Of a stretch of DNA of 13,913 bases, positions 1 through 6,724 are shown piece after piece. Source of the stretch: Bifidobacterium breve (GTDB lineage: Bacteria; Actinomycetota; Acidimicrobiia; Acidimicrobiales; Ilumatobacteraceae); NCBI GenBank assembly GCA_945896935.1, contig CAMDER010000028.1, forward strand, positions 1-13,913, read 5' to 3'. The notes below the pieces were generated by a model that made no database searches, had not been told where the DNA came from, and was given only the letters and a program-made list of their open reading frames with translations. How positions within the stretch are numbered: position 1 is the stretch's first letter; the number at the start of each line of letters is the position of its first letter. The position numbers and the translations under genes were made by a program.

Positions 1-192
1 GCCACCGGCGACCAAGTCACGCACGAATGCGTACGCGGTCTCAATGCGCTCAAGGGTCTGCTGCAAGTCGATGATGTAAATGTCGTTGCGCTCACCAAAG
101 ATGAAGCGACGCATCTTTGGGTTCCAACGACGGGTTTGGTGACCGAAATGAACTCGGGCTTCCAAAAGTTGACGCATCGTGACGATGGCCAT
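1..192 (-). CDS. rpsB: 30S ribosomal protein S2, N-terminal part (cut by left edge)
   Basis: Reading from the ATG at 192 to the left edge gives 64 codons of ribosomal protein S2, which binds 16S rRNA on the small subunit. The visible N-terminus (MAIVTMRQLLEARVHFGHQT, then RRWNPKMRRFIFGERNDIYI) carries the S2 hallmarks LLEAGVHFGHQ and RWNPKM...I...R..IYIIDLQ. The usual Gly of AGVHFGH is Arg here. The rest of the gene, and probably tsf after it, lies off the window. The start is secure because a strong Shine-Dalgarno site sits at 200-206. The gene lies downstream of an M23-like gene in the same direction, the usual actinomycete arrangement, but the 163-bp gap and strong RBS suggest its own promoter. 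Confidence 0.97.
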   Translation of the reverse strand, partial: MAIVTMRQLLEARVHFGHQTRRWNPKMRRFIFGERNDIYIIDLQQTLERIETAYAFVRDLVAGG

Positions 193-355
193 AGCACTGT
201 CCTCCTGATTCTGCGGTTAGGGGCACGGAACCTCGCATCACAAAGTGACGACCGCAGGATGAGGACCATGCATTTGATTTGTACAAGAACTTATTTCTTG
301 CACAGTTGTTTCTTAAGTAGGGCAGACTAGCGGGACTTTGCCCGAATCTGCCATC
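193..355 (-). promoter_or_regulatory. rpsB upstream region with small AT-rich hairpin
   Basis: This gap between the M23-like gene and rpsB holds no credible reading frame. It should carry the rpsB promoter and leader, but I cannot point to convincing -35 and -10 boxes. Two dyads are visible. CAAGAA (284-289) pairs with TTCTTG (295-300) around a 5-nt loop and may be a weak terminator for the upstream genes. TCAC-AAA-GTGA lies around 239-249. Neither has a clear U-tract, so their role is inference. Confidence 0.35.
200..206 (-). promoter_or_regulatory. Ribosome binding site of rpsB
   Basis: On the minus strand these bases read AGGAGGA, a near-perfect anti-16S match, with 7 nt to the rpsB ATG. 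It is one of only two strong Shine-Dalgarno sites in the window, and it fixes the start of this highly expressed gene. Confidence 0.85.
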
Positions 356-868
356 TCACCTGCCAATAGAGGTCGAACAGAGCAACTGACTTGAGGTGCG
401 GCGACCTCCGATTCGGGAATTTGGAATGAGGCGGACCCGAGAACGGCGCCGCGCCAAAAATGGCGTCGGATCGACATAACGAGCTGGTCTTCCCTCAACT
501 ATGTATCGCATACTGAGATGAATGAGACCATCTGCTGTCCCCAAAGCCTGACCAGCCTGTACGGCCACTCCCGACTTCACAGTGGGGTCACGTACGAGAC
601 CGCCAACCGTCACCACCACATCGGGACCGAAACCCGATTTTGGATCTGGGTCAATCGTCACGAACTGTTGGCCAACCACCACTCCGGCGAACGTGATGCT
701 TCCCGCCACTGGCGCAATGACCTCGCGGCCCTCGGTCTGCTCAAAGTCAATCGTTCGGTGCCCGGCACAAAATTCGCACGAAGGTTCAACGTACGGATAC
801 ACCACTGCCCCAGAAACGGGAGGAATCAAACAATTGGCGGCAACGAAAAAGGCAAGAAGAATCACCAA
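356..868 (-). CDS. Exported M23-family (LytM-like) protein with incomplete zinc site
   Basis: This 170-residue protein resembles the M23 peptidase (LytM) fold, whose active members are zinc endopeptidases that cut peptidoglycan cross-bridges. A hydrophobic N-terminal stretch (about 2-20) looks like a signal peptide, though it lacks the usual positive N-region. GHRTIDF supplies the first motif (H37, D41). AGSITFAG and SGVAVQAGQALG match the core strands. The closing motif reads HLS (117-119) instead of HxH, so the third zinc ligand is missing and enzymatic activity is doubtful; YVDPTPFL follows as in the family. The TTG at 868 is the longest option; GTG at 865 is equally possible, and an in-frame stop lies directly upstream. 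No Shine-Dalgarno site is seen. The position between whiG and rpsB is the usual one for actinomycetes. Confidence 0.8.
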   Translation of the reverse strand: MVILLAFFVAANCLIPPVSGAVVYPYVEPSCEFCAGHRTIDFEQTEGREVIAPVAGSITFAGVVVGQQFVTIDPDPKSGFGPDVVVTVGGLVRDPTVKSGVAVQAGQALGTADGLIHLSMRYIVEGRPARYVDPTPFLARRRSRVRLIPNSRIGGRRTSSQLLCSTSIGR

Positions 869-928
869 TCACTGTGCGCCATCACGATCTCGTTGCGGTG
901 AGCAGTCTTGACGAACAGATCAACGAAA

Positions 929-1738
929 TTAAACGCCGGCGGCTGACATGCGAGCCCGCAACATGATGATCGCCTTCGAGTGAATTTGTGACACTCGGCT
1001 TTCGGTCACCCCGAGCACCGAACCAATTTCGGCCAAGGTCATGCCTTCGTCGTAATACAGCGCAACTACCGTGCGTTCACGCTCGGGCAAACTGCGAATT
1101 TCTGAACGCATCGTTTGCCGCAACTCTTGATCTTCAACAATTGCGTCTGGACCCTGATCAGGCGACGCTGGCAATTGCCTTGGCTCACCATCTAAGCCAC
1201 CGCCCACAACATGGTCAAGCGGACCAACGTTTGCTACCGAAATTGTCGATAACCACTTGTGCAACTCATCGTTGTCGATACCAAGTTCGGCGCAAATTTC
1301 TTCATCAGTTGGTGCTCGTTTGAATTGATTACCTAACTTCGCGACCGCTGTTTCGATTTGACGAGAACGTGAACGCACTGAACGCGGCACCCAATCAAGT
1401 GCTCGCAATCCATCAAGGATGGCGCCTTTGATACGCGGCACCGCAAAAGTTTCAAATTTGAAACCGCGACTCGGATCAAATCGATCAACGGCATCCATCA
1501 AACCAAAGACACCTGTGCCATTGAGTTCGCCGGTGTCAATACCTGCGGGCAAACCAGCAGCAACACGACCAGCAACGAATTTGACGAGAGGTGAATAATG
1601 CACAATCAATTGATCACGTGCGGCTTCGTCACGATCTTCAACCCAACGTGTCCAGGCGCGATCAATGGCCGGCGTCGTACGCGAGGGTTTCTCTTCTGGC
1701 GCATCCAGATTGTCGGAGTTTTTTTCAGGCTCGGTCAT
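929..1738 (-). CDS. whiG: RNA polymerase sigma factor, FliA/WhiG (sigma-28) type
   Basis: This is a 269-residue sigma-70 family group 3 factor that directs RNA polymerase to a special promoter set. In Streptomyces WhiG governs sporulation genes; FliA governs flagella. Region 2 spans about residues 40-120: SPLVKFVAGRVAAGLP, then FGLMDAVDRFDPSRGFKFET and the very typical RIKGAILDGLRALDWVPRSVR. Region 3 covers about 125-190. Region 4 (about 205-265) has LPERERTVVALYYDEGMTLAEIG and the helix-turn-helix GVTESRVSQIHSKAI. The acidic, Pro-rich first 25 residues are poorly conserved. The ATG at 1738 has no clear Shine-Dalgarno site. The gene starts 29 nt after the xerC stop, suggesting operon transcription. 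The regulon cannot be told from this window, and the symbol follows the actinomycete synteny. Confidence 0.93.
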   Translation of the reverse strand: MTEPEKNSDNLDAPEEKPSRTTPAIDRAWTRWVEDRDEAARDQLIVHYSPLVKFVAGRVAAGLPAGIDTGELNGTGVFGLMDAVDRFDPSRGFKFETFAVPRIKGAILDGLRALDWVPRSVRSRSRQIETAVAKLGNQFKRAPTDEEICAELGIDNDELHKWLSTISVANVGPLDHVVGGGLDGEPRQLPASPDQGPDAIVEDQELRQTMRSEIRSLPERERTVVALYYDEGMTLAEIGSVLGVTESRVSQIHSKAIIMLRARMSAAGV

Positions 1739-1767
1739 GGTGATAAAGATGCTTCATGGTCGGGCCT

Positions 1768-2658
1768 TCAGGCCCGAGGATGAGTACTTGTATACACCGA
1801 CCGTAGACGCTCTTTACTGACGTGCGTGTATCGCTGGGTCGTGGCTACATCGCTATGGCCTAAAAGTTCTTGAACCGAGCGCAAATCGGCCCCGCCGTCC
1901 AGCAAATGCGTGGCATATGTATGGCGCAATGCGTGAGGGTGCGTGGGGTTGATCGAGCGTTCATCCAGGACACGACGAACATCGCGGGTGCCGAGGCGCT
2001 TGCCATGGGCGTTCAAGAATAGCGCAACCCCAGATTCGTCCCCAACAACCTCAAGGCGCGATTTCAACCAGTCACGAATGGTCTCGACAGCGGCAAGTGA
2101 CATCGGGACTCGGCGCTCTTTGCCGCCCTTACCCCACACTGTGACAACACTTCGCTTGAGGTCGACACTGTCGATATCGAGATTGCAGAGTTCGCTCACG
2201 CGCAATCCGCTTCCGTACAGAACTTCAAGCAATGCATCATTACGTCGACGTCGCCACAAGGGTTCGCTTTCGTCAATGTCGATTGGCTCAAGCAACGTCT
2301 GCAATTCGGGCCCGTCAAGAACTCGTGGCAAACGACCTTCGCCCGTTGGCGCGCGCAACGCCACAGCGGGATCGATCTCAACTAAACCAGTGCGTCGTGC
2401 CCACGAAAAATAGCGGCGCAATGCAGAAGCCTTTCGCGCAATGCTGCGCTTGGCATATGAACGAGTTCCGAGATATGCCAGGTAACGGCGCAAGATCAAA
2501 CGATCGACTTGGGCTGGCGCATCGGCCAAACCCCGTTCAGCCCATTCAACAAAATCAACAAGATCGCTGCGATATGCCGCCAGTGTGTTTTCGGAAACCG
2601 ATGTCAACGAACCAATGAAGTCATCGACTCCCCAAGGCGTGCTGATCGGCTGTTTCAC
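1768..2658 (-). CDS. xerC: Tyrosine recombinase XerC-type
   Basis: This is a 296-residue site-specific recombinase, the usual length for XerC/XerD, which resolves chromosome dimers at dif. The N-terminal SAM-like core-binding domain covers about residues 10-95 (SENTLAAYRSDL, then a basic stretch near 66-90). The catalytic domain has the full active set: R153 (GSGLRVSEL), K177 (WGKGGKER), H242 and R245 (HALRHTYATH), H268 (LLGHSDVATTQ) and nucleophile Y277 (RYTHV). It could be XerC or XerD; the dprA-xerC-whiG context favours xerC. The start is GTG at 2658; an overlapping ATG at 2660 runs straight into a stop. Only 29 nt separate it from the dprA stop, so it is probably co-transcribed. Nothing suggests a phage integrase: no attachment repeats or cargo are seen. 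Confidence 0.95.
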   Translation of the reverse strand: MKQPISTPWGVDDFIGSLTSVSENTLAAYRSDLVDFVEWAERGLADAPAQVDRLILRRYLAYLGTRSYAKRSIARKASALRRYFSWARRTGLVEIDPAVALRAPTGEGRLPRVLDGPELQTLLEPIDIDESEPLWRRRRNDALLEVLYGSGLRVSELCNLDIDSVDLKRSVVTVWGKGGKERRVPMSLAAVETIRDWLKSRLEVVGDESGVALFLNAHGKRLGTRDVRRVLDERSINPTHPHALRHTYATHLLDGGADLRSVQELLGHSDVATTQRYTHVSKERLRSVYTSTHPRA

Positions 2659-2687
2659 ATCTTCAGAGTACTGAGTTGATGTGACTC

Positions 2688-3920
2688 TTATCGGGCACCA
2701 ATTCGCTCAAACCAGCCAGCCGTGCACATGAGCCAGCCATGTGCTTCAAGTCGACCAAGACTCACCGCGACGTCACCAAAGGACATCGCCAACTTCTCGT
2801 TGGCCAACCGAGCGAAATCATTCAATGTGAGCGGATCACTTGTGATGAGATTCAGAACTTCAGAGTCGGGCCACAGTGGTGGTTGCCGAGAATCGAAACT
2901 TGGCACTTGTCGACGAGTGTCAAGACCAAGAGCTATCAACACATCATCGGGCTCGATGGCAACCAATGCTCCATCGCGTATGAGCATGTTCGTTCCTTGC
3001 GCAGCCTTTGTTGAAGTTGCACCAGGCACCGCCATCACAGTGACGCCTCGATCAAGTGCTTCGCGCACTGTAATTAACGAGCCTCCATCAAGCCGAGATT
3101 CAACAACCAATAGAACTTCGCTCAACGCGGCGATGATTCGATTGCGTAATGGAAATCGATACGGCAATGGTCCGGTACCAGGAGGATTTTCCGATAACAG
3201 CAAGCCTTGCTCACCAACCTCTTTCCATAACCCGTGGTGTTCTCGTGGATAGACCACGTCGAGACCAGTTGCAACTACCGCGATGGGACCGGCGTTGTTT
3301 GTTGAATCAGACATTGTTGATTCAGACGTTCTTGAATTAGACATAGCCGCCAATACTCCACGGTGTGCCGCCGCATCAATGCCGCGGGCCAAGCCAGAGA
3401 CCACTGCGACACCATTTTGCGATAACACTTTGCCGAACTTGTAAGCCATCGTTCGACCATGCTCAGTTGCATTGCGCGTGCCAACAATTCCGACTCGTCG
3501 TCGATTGAGTAGATCAAGGTCACCTCGCGAGTACAACAAGGGTGGAGCGTTCTGATCGTCGTTCAATATGTCCGGATAATCGCCCCGTCCGATGATGTGT
3601 AAGTCCATGGTTGAAAGAGATTCGGCAAGCTCTACCGAGTCACGGATGGCTTCGCACCACACATCCCCAAGCGTGCGCGCGACCGTCTTCGAACAACGTG
3701 TTGTCAATAGCGCGTGAATATTCGCTGGAATATCAACAAGGGGAATATCAACCAGGGGAATATCAACCAGTCGCGCATAACGATCGGTTGACCATTCACG
3801 CAATATCGCAGTCACTACGCAGGGTTCTCCTAGCGACAACAAGGTTCGAATACGTTTTGGAGTCATCCATGGCAACAGGGCGAGTCGAGTCGCAACCTCT
3901 TTTGGCGAATCATTAGGCAT
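2688..3920 (-). CDS. dprA: DNA-processing protein DprA (Smf)
   Basis: This 410-residue DprA binds incoming single-stranded DNA and loads RecA during transformation. The Rossmann-like core runs from about 105 to 330: VGIVGTRNATEHGR (143-156), VVSGLARGIDAAAH (173-186), ATGLDVVYP (217-225), PLRNRIIAALSEVLLVVES (257-275), GGSLITVREALDRG (279-292) and AVPGATSTKAAQGTNMLI (297-314). An N-terminal helical region and a C-terminal winged-helix-like domain (about 350-405) flank it. Two unusual in-frame tandem repeats are present: LVDIP x3 at 51-65, and a Ser-rich triple repeat at 194-208 in the loop before ATGLDVVYP, where most DprA proteins have only a few residues. The ATG at 3920 starts 2 nt after the comM stop, so translation is probably coupled. 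Whether the organism is competent is unknown. Confidence 0.95.
   Translation of the reverse strand: MPNDSPKEVATRLALLPWMTPKRIRTLLSLGEPCVVTAILREWSTDRYARLVDIPLVDIPLVDIPANIHALLTTRCSKTVARTLGDVWCEAIRDSVELAESLSTMDLHIIGRGDYPDILNDDQNAPPLLYSRGDLDLLNRRRVGIVGTRNATEHGRTMAYKFGKVLSQNGVAVVSGLARGIDAAAHRGVLAAMSNSRTSESTMSDSTNNAGPIAVVATGLDVVYPREHHGLWKEVGEQGLLLSENPPGTGPLPYRFPLRNRIIAALSEVLLVVESRLDGGSLITVREALDRGVTVMAVPGATSTKAAQGTNMLIRDGALVAIEPDDVLIALGLDTRRQVPSFDSRQPPLWPDSEVLNLITSDPLTLNDFARLANEKLAMSFGDVAVSLGRLEAHGWLMCTAGWFERIGAR
3297..3341 (-). repeat. Degenerate 3 x 15-bp tandem repeat inside dprA
   Basis: Three consecutive 15-bp units (3297-3311, 3312-3326, 3327-3341) read on the coding strand as TCT, an Asn/Glu/Asp codon, TCA, and two more codons. 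They translate to SNSRT-SESTM-SDSTN (residues 194-208 of DprA). Unit identity is imperfect, which suggests an older expansion than the second dprA repeat. The frame is kept and the product is a polar, probably disordered surface loop. Confidence 0.8.
3726..3770 (-). repeat. Near-perfect 3 x 15-bp tandem repeat inside dprA
   Basis: Units at 3726-3740, 3741-3755 and 3756-3770 differ at only two bases in the first copy; the other two are identical. They encode LVDIP three times (residues 51-65) in the N-terminal region of DprA. The high identity points to recent slippage, so copy number may vary between strains. Confidence 0.9.
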
Positions 3921-3922
3921 CG

Positions 3923-5506
3923 TTAGATCGCTTGCCGCAAATCATCGCCTCGACGCGGAGCAATCCGTGCGCGCAATGCCAACGCCGCAGCAATATGTCG
4001 ATCAGTCAGCGGACCTTCGTACACTTCGCGATCGGCCAAGGTTCGGGCGACTCGTCGCACTCGATGAAGGCCTCGCCCAGTGAGGCGTCCAATTTCAAGT
4101 TCATACCGCAACAGATTCATACCCGAATCAGAAACTGGGGCGAATTGTTCGAGTAATTGACCCGAAAGCCGTGCGTTCAACATCCCCTGTCGCTCGAGTG
4201 CGATCGACTGCGTGCGCAGAACGCGCGCGGCAACAGATTCTGTGTTCTCGCCCAATTCACTACCAAGCAATTCTTCAACACCTGGACGGTGTACCAAAAC
4301 GCGCACGTCAAAGCGATCAAGAAATGGACCGTTGAATCGTCGCCGGTATTTCGCAAGCGCAGCCTCGTCACATTCACATGAACCAGGCGCACCTCCGCCA
4401 CACGGACATGGGTTGGTTGCACCGATCAATGTGAATCGTGCTGGCAACGACACTCGGGTGTTCGCCCGCGCGACTCTCACCACCCCTTCCTCAAGCGGCT
4501 GACGCAATCCGTCAAGTGTTGATGGTGCAAACTCTCCCAATTCGTCAAGGAACAAAACTCCCCCGTGCGCCAATGACACTTCACCTGGGCGCATTGACGC
4601 GGAGCCGCCACCCACGATAGAAACTGTGCTTGCCGAATGATGTGGCATGCGAATCGGTGGACGTGTGACAAGACCGTTGGGTGGAAGTTGTTCACCAGCT
4701 GCCGATCGAATCATCGTTGCTTCAAGTGCAGTCTGATCATCGAGCAACGGCAAAATTCCTGGCATGCGTTGGGCCAACATCGTCTTTCCCGAACCAGGAG
4801 GTCCGACGAGCAAGAGGTGATGTCCACCACTCGCTGATAGTTCAAGACCAAGACGAGCCGCCGCTTGACCACGAACATCAGATAGGTCAGGAGTCTTCTC
4901 CGTTATGTTCTCGGCTACCTTGAGATCGCTGATTTCGGGCCACGCCATATTGCCAACAAGGCATTCGGCAACTTGGCGCAATGTTTGCGCAACTCGCACC
5001 GAAGGAGGGCGAGCAATTCGTGCTTCAGCGACATTGCCCGCAGGCACGATGACGCCGCTCAATGGCTTGATCAAAGGCATTAAGTAGTCATTGTCATTTT
5101 CGTGTGCCGAACTCTCGTCGCGAAGCGCCATCACCATCGGCGCAACACCGCTCACGGCACGAACTCGACCATCAAGTCCAAGTTCACCGATAAATGCCCA
5201 ACCTTCAGCACATTCAGCGGGCAGTTGTTCATCGCTGATGAGCAATGCGATGGCAATCGCAAGATCTAGTGCGCTCCCCACTTTCTTGTGAGTTGACGGA
5301 GCAAGGTTCAATGTGATCCTTCTACTCGGCCAATAAAAACCACTCGTCACAATGGCCGCCCGCACCCGATCTCGGGCCTCACGACAGACATCATCGGGAC
5401 GCCCCAAAATCGTAAAACCTGGCAGCCCAAGTCCAATATGTGTTTCAACGATGACTTGACAGCCAGTCGCAGCAACAACGCTTGCAGTACGTACCGCAGA
5501 CAACAT
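3923..5506 (-). CDS. comM: ComM/YifB-family Mg-chelatase-like AAA+ ATPase
   Basis: This 527-residue AAA+ ATPase belongs to the YifB/ComM family; characterised ComM is a hexameric branch-migration helicase that helps integrate transforming DNA. The N-terminal Lon-protease-like fold (about 1-170) includes GLPGFTILGR and RRITLNLAPSTHKKVGSALDLAIA. The ATPase follows: Walker A GPPGSGKT (235-242), Walker B VLFLDE (317-322) after RPGEVSLAHGG, four cysteines in NPCPCGGGAPGSCECD (367, 369, 377, 379) that suggest a zinc site, and arginine-finger region FLDRFDV. The C-terminal part ends in SGRGLHRVRR-like and ADREV segments. The start is set at ATG 5506, not an upstream in-frame TTG at 5518, because GGAGGG at 5511-5516 is well placed for it. 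It is the first gene of a run with dprA and xerC. The usual neighbours yraN and rnhB are not upstream; a divergent lipoprotein gene is. Confidence 0.95.
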   Translation of the reverse strand: MLSAVRTASVVAATGCQVIVETHIGLGLPGFTILGRPDDVCREARDRVRAAIVTSGFYWPSRRITLNLAPSTHKKVGSALDLAIAIALLISDEQLPAECAEGWAFIGELGLDGRVRAVSGVAPMVMALRDESSAHENDNDYLMPLIKPLSGVIVPAGNVAEARIARPPSVRVAQTLRQVAECLVGNMAWPEISDLKVAENITEKTPDLSDVRGQAAARLGLELSASGGHHLLLVGPPGSGKTMLAQRMPGILPLLDDQTALEATMIRSAAGEQLPPNGLVTRPPIRMPHHSASTVSIVGGGSASMRPGEVSLAHGGVLFLDELGEFAPSTLDGLRQPLEEGVVRVARANTRVSLPARFTLIGATNPCPCGGGAPGSCECDEAALAKYRRRFNGPFLDRFDVRVLVHRPGVEELLGSELGENTESVAARVLRTQSIALERQGMLNARLSGQLLEQFAPVSDSGMNLLRYELEIGRLTGRGLHRVRRVARTLADREVYEGPLTDRHIAAALALRARIAPRRGDDLRQAI

Positions 5507-5630
5507 GATTCCCTCCAAAATGATTGACGGCAGAGATTTCTGCTTGAGACAGTGTGGGAATCACCTCGTTTTCACGGTGAACGGCGTCGTGACATAACTC
5601 TGCGGCAGAATTCTGAGAGACTGTGATCTC
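5507..5630. promoter_or_regulatory. Divergent intergenic region between comM and lipoprotein gene
   Basis: This 124-bp gap must hold promoters for both directions. No strong -35/-10 pair stands out; TTCACG (5571) with ATAACT (5594) is a weak plus-strand candidate. Two similar dyads occur: GCAGA-GATT-TCTGC (5530-5543) and the perfect 10-bp palindrome CAGAATTCTG (5606-5615), each preceded by G. They could be operator copies for one regulator; this is inference only. Confidence 0.35.
5511..5516 (-). promoter_or_regulatory. Ribosome binding site deciding the comM start
   Basis: On the minus strand this reads GGAGGG, about 4-5 nt before the ATG at 5506. It lies inside the first codons of the longer TTG-started version, so it supports the shorter start. 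Confidence 0.75.
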
Positions 5631-6077
5631 ATGAATTTCGCCGGCCATCTTCGAAAAGTTCTGGCGACTTCTGGATGTGTTCTTGCCTTGACCACATTGA
5701 GTGTTGCTTGTAGCGATACCGAACACAGCGGTGCCAACTTTTGCGGCAAGTTAGAAAAGCAATTACCCGGACTCACTGGCCCGCTGACCGCCACATCTGA
5801 CATCAGAGATTTGCTGAGTCGCTATCAGAGTTTGGCCAAGATCTCACCACTCGCCATTGAAGCCGACTGGAAGACTGTCACCGATCTCATCAAACAAGCA
5901 GCCGAAGTCGATCCCGAGGACCCGCTCAGTCGCCAGGAACTTTCTGACGCGGCGTATCAAGCCGAACGACCAGCGCGCAATATTGCAACGTGGGTTGAAT
6001 CAACGTGTGGTTTAGCAATGCCTGACGTGATTGGACTTGAGGGCAGTATCGCCCCAGCGACAACTGTTGCGCCGTAG
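5631..6077 (+). CDS. Small secreted lipoprotein, unknown function
   Basis: This 148-residue protein has a classic lipoprotein signal: N-terminal HLRK, a hydrophobic stretch, and the lipobox LSVAC with C27 as the lipidated cysteine. The mature part has two further cysteines, C38 (ANFCGKL) and C126 (ESTCGLA), which could form a disulfide. Most of the rest looks alpha-helical (for instance DLLSRYQSLAKISPLAIEADWKTVTDLIKQAAEV), and it ends in an Ala/Pro/Thr-rich tail. The FC...L start and C-terminal Cys resemble short hypothetical lipoproteins common in actinomycetes; I cannot name a function. It probably sits on the outer face of the cytoplasmic membrane. The gene diverges from comM and ends 10 nt before the clpP stop on the other strand. 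Confidence 0.88.
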   Translation: MNFAGHLRKVLATSGCVLALTTLSVACSDTEHSGANFCGKLEKQLPGLTGPLTATSDIRDLLSRYQSLAKISPLAIEADWKTVTDLIKQAAEVDPEDPLSRQELSDAAYQAERPARNIATWVESTCGLAMPDVIGLEGSIAPATTVAP

Positions 6078-6087
6078 CGCAAATTGC

Positions 6088-6687
6088 TCAGCGAATTTCG
6101 CCGCGCTTCAAAATCACTTTGTCAACTAAACCGTATTCTTGACCCTGTTCAGCGGTGAACCAGCGATCGCGTTCGGCGTCAGCCTGAATACGCTCAAGAG
6201 TTTGACCCGAGTGGAAAGCAGTAAGTTCGGCCATCCGGCGCTTGGTGTAACCCAGCTGCTCAACCTGAATCGAAATGTCGGTGGCCTGGCCACGCAAACC
6301 AGCGAGTGGCTGGTGCATCATGATGCGGGCATTCGGCAACGTGTAGCGCTTACCTGTCGTTCCGGCGGTCAACAAGAATTGACCCATGGAAGCAGCAAGA
6401 CCCATGCACACGGTTGCGACGTCGCAACTGACGAATTGCATGGTGTCATAGATAGCCATACCCGCGGTCACTGAACCGCCAGGGCTGTTGATGTACAACC
6501 AAATATCGGCTGCAGGATCTTCGCCTTCAAGATAGAGCAACTGAGCACAGATTTGGTTAGCCATGTCGTCATTGACATCGGTGCCCAACATGATGACGCG
6601 ATTCTTCAAGAGGCGGGTGAAGATGTCGGCACGGCCTGCGCCGTCGCCAGAGTCAAGTCCCATGGGAGTAGTTGCATCAAAAGTCAT
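6088..6687 (-). CDS. clpP: ATP-dependent Clp protease proteolytic subunit ClpP
   Basis: This 199-residue serine protease forms the barrel-shaped proteolytic core that works with ClpX, ClpA or ClpC. The catalytic triad is intact: S100 in MGLAASMGQF, H125 in RIMMHQPL and D174 in ERDRWF. Other ClpP hallmarks are RVIMLG (30-35), YINSPGGSV (65-73) and EYGLVDKVI near the C-terminus. The ATG at 6687 is chosen; a second ATG at codon 9 has no better RBS, and a GAGAGG sits 12 nt upstream of the first. Actinomycetes usually have clpP1-clpP2 in tandem followed by clpX, but here clpP stands alone, so partner subunits must lie elsewhere. It diverges from the carbonic anhydrase gene over a 37-bp gap. Confidence 0.97.
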   Translation of the reverse strand: MTFDATTPMGLDSGDGAGRADIFTRLLKNRVIMLGTDVNDDMANQICAQLLYLEGEDPAADIWLYINSPGGSVTAGMAIYDTMQFVSCDVATVCMGLAASMGQFLLTAGTTGKRYTLPNARIMMHQPLAGLRGQATDISIQVEQLGYTKRRMAELTAFHSGQTLERIQADAERDRWFTAEQGQEYGLVDKVILKRGEIR

Positions 6688-6724
6688 ACGACGAGACTAC
6701 CTCTCGGTATGACACAATGTCGGA

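Noticed and set aside
518..911. Plus-strand open frames opposite the M23-like gene
   Set aside because: The minus-strand frame has clear M23 motifs and a signal peptide; the plus-strand products have no recognisable pattern.
1768..2658. Phage or genomic-island integrase
   Set aside because: Gene order with dprA and whiG and the XerC-like length indicate the housekeeping recombinase; no attachment-site repeats or phage genes are present.
2722..3252. 176-codon plus-strand frame opposite dprA
   Set aside because: It is a shadow of the dprA coding frame; DprA motifs run through the whole stretch on the other strand.
3297..3770. CRISPR-like array in dprA
   Set aside because: The repeats are contiguous 15-bp coding units without spacers, in two separate sets.
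6079..6101. Bulged hairpin around the lipoprotein and clpP stops (AAATT/AATTT arms)
   Set aside because: The stem is short with two bulges and no U-tract; too weak to call a terminator.
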